Source: Acidovorax sp.
GTDB lineage: Bacteria; Pseudomonadota; Gammaproteobacteria; Burkholderiales; Burkholderiaceae_C
Assembly: GCA_011620245.1 (NCBI GenBank)
Contig: WOZN01000223.1
Coordinates: forward strand, 1-11,683
Direction: 5' to 3'
DNA length: 11,683 nucleotides
Position 1 is the stretch's first letter. Each line of letters begins with the position of its first letter. The notes below the pieces were generated by a model. The model ran no database searches. It worked only from the letters and a program-made list of their open reading frames with translations, and was not told where the DNA came from. A program made the translations under genes and the position numbers. Positions 7,453-11,683 of the stretch are shown here, one piece after another.

Positions 7453-7971
7453 CTATTTGATGCGTTTGAGGGCGGGGCGCGCACTGCCCGAGGCGCGCGG
7501 AGGAGGCCGCGGGTCGTCGCCACCGTCCTCGGTAGCCGTGCTGTCGCTGGGCACCAGTTGCACCACGCGGTCGTTGGCGCCCCCTTCAGAGTCGTCCATG
7601 ATCGGCGCGGCCGAAACCGGCCCGCCATCGAGCGTGGCAGCATCCATGTCCACCGGCGCAGGAAATGCCATGCCCTGTCCGTTCTCACGGGCGTAGATGG
7701 CGATCACCCGACCCACGGGCACCAGAATCTCGCGCGACTTGCCACCGAAGCGGGCCTTGAACGCGATGAAGTCATTGCCCAACTGCAAAGAGCTGGTGGC
7801 GTCGTGGCTGATGTTCAGAACAATTTCGCCATCCTTCACATACTCACGCGGCACCTGGACGGACCCATCCACACGCACCGCCACATAGGGTGTGAACCCA
7901 TTGTCGGTGCACCACTCGTAAAGGGCCCTGATAAGGTAAGGGCGCGTGGAGATAGAGTCCTGGGCATTCAT
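7453..7971 (-). CDS. sspB: SspB, ClpXP specificity-enhancing factor
   Basis: SspB is a cytoplasmic adaptor that binds ssrA-tagged proteins from stalled ribosomes (and other substrates) and delivers them to ClpXP. The 172-residue protein has the conserved substrate-binding domain at about residues 1-115: STRPYLIRALYEWCTDNG, VQVPREYVKDGEIVLNIS, then FKARFGGKSREILVPVGRVIAIYARENGQGM. A long flexible Asp/Gly/Pro-rich linker follows. It ends in RPALKRIK (165-172), close to the ClpX-binding tail RPALRVVK of E. coli SspB, so both ends needed for delivery are present. The ATG at 7971 was chosen because MNAQDSISTRPYL matches the family; an in-frame ATG at 8004 adds an unlikely extension. The Shine-Dalgarno is weak. 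It lies 41 bases after sspA, the usual sspA-sspB order. Confidence 0.95.
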   Translation of the reverse strand: MNAQDSISTRPYLIRALYEWCTDNGFTPYVAVRVDGSVQVPREYVKDGEIVLNISHDATSSLQLGNDFIAFKARFGGKSREILVPVGRVIAIYARENGQGMAFPAPVDMDAATLDGGPVSAAPIMDDSEGGANDRVVQLVPSDSTATEDGGDDPRPPPRASGSARPALKRIK

Positions 7972-8012
7972 GGTGTGGCTACTGTGCTGTGAGGGTCGGT
8001 ACAAGCAATTGC

Positions 8013-8624
8013 TTACTTGCGCATCACTTTCTCTGATGGCGTCAGTGCTTCAATGTAGGCAGGACGCGAAAAAATCCGCTCTGCGTATTTAAGCAATGGC
8101 GCTGCATTCTTGCTGAGATCAATGCCGTAGTAATCCAGGCGCCACAGCAGCGGGGCAATGGCCACGTCCAGCATCGAAAAGTTGTCGCCCAGCATGTATT
8201 TGTTCTTGAGGAACACGGGGGCCAGTTGCGTCAGGCGGTCACGGATATGCGCCCGGGCCTTTTCCAGCGCCTTTTCGCTGCCCTTGGTCGCGCGCGATTC
8301 CAGAATGTTCACATGTACGAACAGCTCCTTCTCGAAGTTGAGCAGGAACAGGCGCACGCGGGCACGGTCCACCGGGTCGCCGGGCATCAGCTGAGGATGG
8401 GGGAAGCGCTCGTCGATGTACTCGTTGATGATGTTCGACTCATACAGTATCAGGTCGCGCTCCACCAGGATCGGCACTTGACCGTAGGGGTTCATCACGC
8501 TGATGTCTTCGGGCTTGTTGTACAGGTCCACATCGCGGATCTCAAAGTCCATGCCCTTTTCAAACAGGACAAAACGGCAGCGGTGGGAGAAGGGACAGGT
8601 CGTACCCGAATAAAGCACCATCAT
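8013..8624 (-). CDS. sspA: SspA, stringent starvation protein A
   Basis: SspA has a glutathione S-transferase fold but acts on transcription: in E. coli it binds RNA polymerase and shapes stationary-phase, acid-stress and phage P1 late gene expression. The 203-residue protein shows the thioredoxin-like N-terminal domain (MVLYSGTTCPFSHRCRFVLFEKG, NPYGQVPILVERDLILYESNIINEYIDE) and a helical C-terminal domain (DNFSMLDVAIAPLLWRLDYYGIDL). The surface Pro-His-Pro known to matter in the E. coli protein is conserved at 75-77 (ERFPHPQLMP). Two ATG codons are adjacent at 8624 and 8621; AGGAG about 9 bases upstream of the first supports it. It follows the terminator at 8639-8677, so its own promoter is expected in or just before the hairpin region, but I could not place one. 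Confidence 0.96.
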   Translation of the reverse strand: MMVLYSGTTCPFSHRCRFVLFEKGMDFEIRDVDLYNKPEDISVMNPYGQVPILVERDLILYESNIINEYIDERFPHPQLMPGDPVDRARVRLFLLNFEKELFVHVNILESRATKGSEKALEKARAHIRDRLTQLAPVFLKNKYMLGDNFSMLDVAIAPLLWRLDYYGIDLSKNAAPLLKYAERIFSRPAYIEALTPSEKVMRK

Positions 8625-8638
8625 GGTGAGAGGCTCCT

Positions 8639-8677
8639 AAAAATCAAAAGAGTGGGACGCTGAAAAGCGCCCACTCT
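8639..8677 (-). terminator. Rho-independent terminator after petC
   Basis: AGAGTGGG (8649-8656) pairs with CCCACTCT (8670-8677), and the inner CGCT (8658-8661) pairs with AGCG (8666-8669), leaving one bulged A at 8657 and a 4-base loop. On the minus strand the hairpin is followed directly by TTTTGATTTTT. It lies 48 bases past the petC stop and 15 bases before the sspA start codon, so it should end petABC transcription and separate it from sspAB. Confidence 0.88.
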
Positions 8678-8689
8678 GTAAAGTCCCGC

Positions 8690-8706
8690 CGCGCCAGACT
8701 GGCGCG
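8690..8706 (-). other. GC-rich hairpin between petC and the terminator
   Basis: CGCGCCA (8690-8696) pairs perfectly with TGGCGCG (8700-8706) around a 3-base loop, 19 bases past the petC stop. It has no U tract. Lying just upstream of the true terminator, it may protect the 3' end of the pet mRNA from exonucleases or help RNA polymerase pause. Confidence 0.4.
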
Positions 8707-8725
8707 CGGTCAGCGGATCAAAGGC

Positions 8726-9487
8726 TTACTTGACGTCTTTCCAGAAGGCAGCATTGAGCCTCCAGGTGATGACCGTGAAGAAGCCCAGGAAGATCAGCAC
8801 CCACACGCCCACCCGCACGCGGGTTTTCTGCGCCGGCTCGCCCATCCACTGCAAGTAGTTCACAAGATCGCCAATGGTTTGATCAAACTGCAGGGGCGTC
8901 ATGGTACCAGGGGTGACTTGCTCCCAGCCCTTGAAAACCTGGGTCGTTTGACCGTGGCTTTCATGCGCTTCGAAAACCGGACGGCGATCACCTTGCAGCT
9001 GCCACAGCACATGGGGCATGCCCACGTTCTGAAAGAGCAGATTGTTCCAGCCGGTGGCCTTGGTTTCGTCACGGTAGAACGTGCGCAGGAACGTGTAAAG
9101 GTAGTCAGCACCCGTGCCGCCGGAACCTGCACGCGAGCGGGCGATCACGGTCAGGTCGGGCGGGTTGACACCGAACCATGCCTTGGCCTGCCTGGGATCG
9201 ATGGACGCCTTCATGGTTTCACCGACCTTTTCCGTGGTGAATAGAAGGTTGTCCTTGATCTGCTGCTCGGTCAGGCCAATGTCGCGCAGGCGGTTGAAGC
9301 GCATAAACGCGGCCGAGTGGCAGCTCAGGCAATAGTTCACAAACACCTTGGCGCCATTTTGCAGCGAGGCCAGGTCGTTGGTCTTGTTGGGAGCCTTGTC
9401 CCAGGCAATGGTGTTGGCACCGGCGGCATGCACGGCACCAGCCGCCAGGCCCAGCGCGGCTACCAACGTAAGGATGAGTTTCTTCAT
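8726..9487 (-). CDS. petC: Cytochrome c1 subunit of the bc1 complex
   Basis: Cytochrome c1 takes electrons from the Rieske cluster and passes them to a soluble or membrane-bound c-type cytochrome on the periplasmic side. The 253-residue precursor begins with a Sec-type signal peptide (MKKLILTLVAALGLAAGAVHA, cleavage probably near residue 21). It carries one c-type heme site, C53-L-S-C56-H57. The likely sixth ligand is Met157 in NVGMPHVLW. A C-terminal anchor, VGVWVLIFLGFFTVITW, at about 226-243 is followed by a short, mostly cationic stop-transfer end. The length suits a separate c1 rather than a cytochrome b-c1 fusion. The ATG at 9487 is preceded by GGAG and lies 18 bases after petB. It is last in petABC, ahead of the terminator. 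Confidence 0.96.
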   Translation of the reverse strand: MKKLILTLVAALGLAAGAVHAAGANTIAWDKAPNKTNDLASLQNGAKVFVNYCLSCHSAAFMRFNRLRDIGLTEQQIKDNLLFTTEKVGETMKASIDPRQAKAWFGVNPPDLTVIARSRAGSGGTGADYLYTFLRTFYRDETKATGWNNLLFQNVGMPHVLWQLQGDRRPVFEAHESHGQTTQVFKGWEQVTPGTMTPLQFDQTIGDLVNYLQWMGEPAQKTRVRVGVWVLIFLGFFTVITWRLNAAFWKDVK

Positions 9488-9505
9488 TGTTGCTATCTCC
9501 AGGGC

Positions 9506-10921
9506 TCAATGCGCAGTGAAGTTGACACGGTCAGGCACTGGCCTGGTTGCACCAATGCGGCTCCACCATGGCATCAGCAGGAAGAAACCGAAATAGAACA
9601 GCGTGCCGACTTGCGAAACGCGCTCGCCCACAGGCGATGGCGGCTGCACACCCAGGTAACCCAGAATCAGGAAATTGATCACGAAGATGCCATACAGGTA
9701 CTTGTGCCAGCCTGGACGATACCGGATGGATTTCACTGCACAGTTGTCAAGCCATGGCAGGAAGAACAGGATGATCACCGCGCCACCCATCGCCACCACG
9801 CCCCAGAACTTGGCGTCGATCGACAGCATGAGCAGGACCGCCACCGCTGCAGCAATGACAATGCCACCCTTGAGGAACCCGGGCAGGCGGGCCTTGACCA
9901 CGCCGAGGAAAGCCCCCAACAGCACGCAGGCGATCAGTGCATACATCATCTCGCTGGTGATGGCACGCAGCATGGAGTAAAACGGCGTGAAGTACCAGAC
10001 AGGCGCAATGTGCAGCGGCGTCACCAGCGGGTCGGCCGGGATGAAGTTGTTGTACTCCAGGAAATAGCCGCCGAACTCCGGCGCAAAAAACACCACCGCG
10101 GTGAACGCCATGAGGAACATGCTCAGCGCAAAAATATCGTGCACCGTGTAGTAAGGGTGGAACGGCACACCATCGAGCGGCTTGCCATTGGCATCCTTGG
10201 GCGCCGTGGGGGCCTTGATTTCCACACCGTCGGGGTTGTTGGAACCCACGTCATGCAGCGCAAGCAAGTGGGCTATCACCAGACCCAGCAGCACCAGCGG
10301 CACCGCAATCACGTGAAAGCTGAAGAAGCGGTTCAAGGTGGCATCGCCCACCACGAAGTCGCCACGAATCAGCAGCGCCAGATCAGGACCGATGAAAGGA
10401 ATGGCCGCAAACAGGTTCACGATCACCTGTGCGCCCCAGTACGACATCTGGCCCCAGGGCAGCAGGTAGCCCATGAAGGCTTCAGCCATGAGCGCGAGGA
10501 AAATCGCACAGCCGAAGATCCAGACCAACTCGCGCGGCTTGCGGTAGCTGCCATAGATCAGGCCGCGGAACATGTGCAGATACACCACCACGAAGAAGGC
10601 AGACGCCCCTGTGGAGTGCATGTAGCGGATCAGCCAGCCCCAGGGCACATCACGCATGATGTATTCGACCGACGCAAACGCCAGCGCCGCATCCGGCTTG
10701 TAATGCATCACCAGGAAGATGCCGGTCACGATCTGGATGACCAGCACCACCAGTGCCAGCGAGCCAAAGACGTACCAGAAATTGAAGTTCTTCGGAGCGT
10801 AATACTCCGACATGTGCACGCGGTAGGCATCGAACGCCGTGGGAAAACGGTTTTCTAACCAGTTCGTGAACTTGGCACCGGCCGAGGCGTTGGGAGAGAT
10901 TTCTTTGAATTCGTGGGCCAT
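9506..10921 (-). CDS. petB: Cytochrome b subunit of the bc1 complex
   Basis: Cytochrome b holds the two b hemes and both quinone sites of the bc1 complex in the inner membrane. The 471-residue protein has about eight or more hydrophobic helices. Helix B supplies H102 and H116 (RYMHSTGASAFF, YLHMFRG). Helix D supplies H203 and H218 (FFSFHVIAVPL, VIAHLLALH), separated by 14 residues as in cytochrome b6 rather than the 13 of mitochondrial cytochrome b. The Qo motif is PVWY at 307-310, not PEWY. GYLLPWGQMSYWGA is the conserved cd1 region. The ATG at 10921 is preceded by AAGGAG (10928-10933), which overlaps the petA stop, implying translational coupling; the gap is 11 bases. The C-terminal extension past helix H (to ...RVNFTAH) makes it longer than the roughly 380-residue mitochondrial form, as in related bacteria. 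Confidence 0.97.
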   Translation of the reverse strand: MAHEFKEISPNASAGAKFTNWLENRFPTAFDAYRVHMSEYYAPKNFNFWYVFGSLALVVLVIQIVTGIFLVMHYKPDAALAFASVEYIMRDVPWGWLIRYMHSTGASAFFVVVYLHMFRGLIYGSYRKPRELVWIFGCAIFLALMAEAFMGYLLPWGQMSYWGAQVIVNLFAAIPFIGPDLALLIRGDFVVGDATLNRFFSFHVIAVPLVLLGLVIAHLLALHDVGSNNPDGVEIKAPTAPKDANGKPLDGVPFHPYYTVHDIFALSMFLMAFTAVVFFAPEFGGYFLEYNNFIPADPLVTPLHIAPVWYFTPFYSMLRAITSEMMYALIACVLLGAFLGVVKARLPGFLKGGIVIAAAVAVLLMLSIDAKFWGVVAMGGAVIILFFLPWLDNCAVKSIRYRPGWHKYLYGIFVINFLILGYLGVQPPSPVGERVSQVGTLFYFGFFLLMPWWSRIGATRPVPDRVNFTAH

Positions 10922-10932
10922 GTAATGCTCCT

Positions 10933-11529
10933 TCAGGCCTTCTTGTCTTCGCCGATGATCAACCGTGTATCGGAGAGATACATGTGCGGAGGCACTTCGA
11001 GGTTGTCGGGCGCGGGCTTGTTCTTGAAGACCCGGCCGGCCAGGTCAAACGTGGAGCCATGGCAGGCGCACAGGAAGCCTCCGTGCCAGTCATCGGGCAG
11101 GGACGGCTGAGGGCCGGTCTGGAACTTGTCCCCGGGCGAGCAGCCCAGATGGGTGCAGATGCCGACACCGACAAACACTTCAGGTTTAATGGAGCGGTGC
11201 CGGTTCTTGGCGTATTCGGGGATGGGGTAGGCCTTGCGATCCGATTCGGGATCGACCAACTGGGGCTCTGTCAGCGCCAGGGATTCGAGCTGTTCGGGGG
11301 TGCGCTTCAGGATCCACACAGGCTTGCCGCGCCACTCCACGGTGATCTTTTCTCCGGGCTTGAGAGCGGAGATATCCACCTCGACGGCAGCACCTGCAGC
11401 CTTGGCTCGCTCGGAGGGCTGGAAAGAACTCACGAAAGGTACGGCAGCTGCCACGCAGCCCACCGCACCAGCGCAGGCAGACGTGATGACCCACGTTCGC
11501 TTGCTGGAGTCGATTGGAGTGTCACTCAT
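10933..11529 (-). CDS. petA: Rieske iron-sulfur subunit of the bc1 complex
   Basis: The Rieske protein oxidises quinol at the Qo site with a high-potential 2Fe-2S cluster and moves electrons to cytochrome c1. In the 198-residue protein, box I is C125-T-H127-L-G-C130 and box II is C154-A-C156-H157-G-S; C125, H127, C154 and H157 should bind the cluster, with C130-C156 as the disulfide. One N-terminal membrane anchor (WVITSACAGAVGCVAAAVPFV, about 13-33) is preceded by SSKRTW, a Tat-like motif with Lys-Arg instead of Arg-Arg. The Ala/Gly hinge AKAAGAAVEVDIS links anchor to head. The ATG at 11529 has a GAGGA ribosome binding site about 5-9 bases upstream and is the first gene after the promoter at 11573-11602. 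Confidence 0.97.
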   Translation of the reverse strand: MSDTPIDSSKRTWVITSACAGAVGCVAAAVPFVSSFQPSERAKAAGAAVEVDISALKPGEKITVEWRGKPVWILKRTPEQLESLALTEPQLVDPESDRKAYPIPEYAKNRHRSIKPEVFVGVGICTHLGCSPGDKFQTGPQPSLPDDWHGGFLCACHGSTFDLAGRVFKNKPAPDNLEVPPHMYLSDTRLIIGEDKKA

Positions 11530-11572
11530 GGGGATCCTCGATGAACATCACTAGATTAGGGGTCAACGGCGA

Positions 11573-11602
11573 ATTGTAGCGGAGTGAAAATGGGTAATTC
11601 AA
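11573..11602 (-). promoter_or_regulatory. Sigma70-like promoter of petABC
   Basis: On the minus strand TTGAAT (11602-11597, -35) and TACAAT (11578-11573, -10) are separated by 18 bases; each matches the consensus at 4 and 5 of 6 positions respectively. Transcription would start near 11566, giving a leader of about 35 bases before the petA ATG. It was assigned by eye from boxes and spacing. Confidence 0.65.
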
Positions 11603-11608
11603 CCTAGA

Positions 11609-11634
11609 ACCGGCAGTTGGATGCGCCTGCCGGT
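11609..11634. other. Inverted repeat just upstream of the petABC promoter
   Basis: ACCGGCAG (11609-11616) and CTGCCGGT (11627-11634) form a perfect 8-bp inverted repeat with a 10-base spacer, 6 bases upstream of the -35 box. Neither side has a U tract, so a simple terminator is unlikely. It may be a regulator binding site or belong to the region beyond the edge. Bases 11635-11683 show no gene I can support; the first part of a gene starting beyond the edge cannot be excluded. Confidence 0.4.
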
Positions 11635-11683
11635 GCCGTGATCGGGGTGCCAGGCAAGACGCGACGACGCGGCGGGCTACTGC

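Noticed and set aside
8003..8014. A perfect 12-bp palindrome AAGCAATTGCTT at the sspA stop codon.
   Set aside because: As RNA it gives only a 4-bp stem, it overlaps the stop codon, and no paired copy or regulator site is recognisable; chance is sufficient.
9317..10858. A 513-codon plus-strand open frame antisense to petB and part of petC.
   Set aside because: It is in register with the cytochrome b codons, with the same rare-codon explanation; the His/Gln/Arg-rich translation is typical of an antisense shadow of a membrane protein.
1..11683. A possible new defence, mobile or biosynthetic system in the window.
   Set aside because: All genes seen except the DUF815 ATPase belong to well-known core families in a conserved order; there are no transposases, integrases, CRISPR repeats, abnormal base composition or clusters of unknown genes.

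Overview
The window is a GC-rich stretch of core bacterial chromosome. It most likely comes from a betaproteobacterium of the Comamonadaceae (Acidovorax-like). Three things point there: the protein sequences, the gene order (secA-argJ-DUF815 ATPase-mutT facing zapD-yacG; sspA-sspB beside petABC), and a short palindromic repeat of the type I recall as common in that family. All assignments come from reading motifs and recalling families; no database search was run.

Layout, left to right. (1) 1-984, plus strand: the end of a zapD-yacG unit (FtsZ bundling factor, then a small zinc protein inhibiting DNA gyrase); zapD lacks only its first residues. (2) 985-1081: a convergent gap with one copy of the repeat. 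(3) 1082-6543, minus strand: a unit transcribed secA -> argJ -> DUF815-type AAA ATPase -> mutT-like Nudix hydrolase. A second repeat copy forms the leader of the ATPase gene. (4) 6544-6938: a non-coding divergent region, the largest gap. (5) 6939-7277, plus strand: a small DUF721/DciA-like protein. (6) 7325-7400, minus: tRNA-Thr(UGU) with encoded CCA. (7) 7453-8624, minus: sspA-sspB (stringent starvation protein A and the ClpXP adaptor). (8) 8639-8677: a Rho-independent terminator separating sspAB from the unit upstream. (9) 8726-11529, minus: petA-petB-petC, encoding Rieske protein, cytochrome b and cytochrome c1, the complete three-subunit bacterial bc1 complex, with a sigma70-like promoter at 11573-11602.

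The genes are housekeeping: division, gyrase control, nucleotide-pool sanitation, arginine biosynthesis, protein export, replication-helicase loading, regulated proteolysis and respiration. The Rieske and cytochrome c1 precursors are themselves exported proteins (probably Tat and Sec, respectively), but no special link to the nearby secA is implied. I found no mobile element, CRISPR array, phage gene, toxin-antitoxin pair or defence cassette, and no convincing new system. The observations most worth following are the paired palindromic repeat (especially the copy beside a ribosome binding site), two features of cytochrome b (PVWY instead of PEWY, and cytochrome b6-like histidine spacing), the Lys-Arg Tat motif of the Rieske protein, and the unexplained secA leader.
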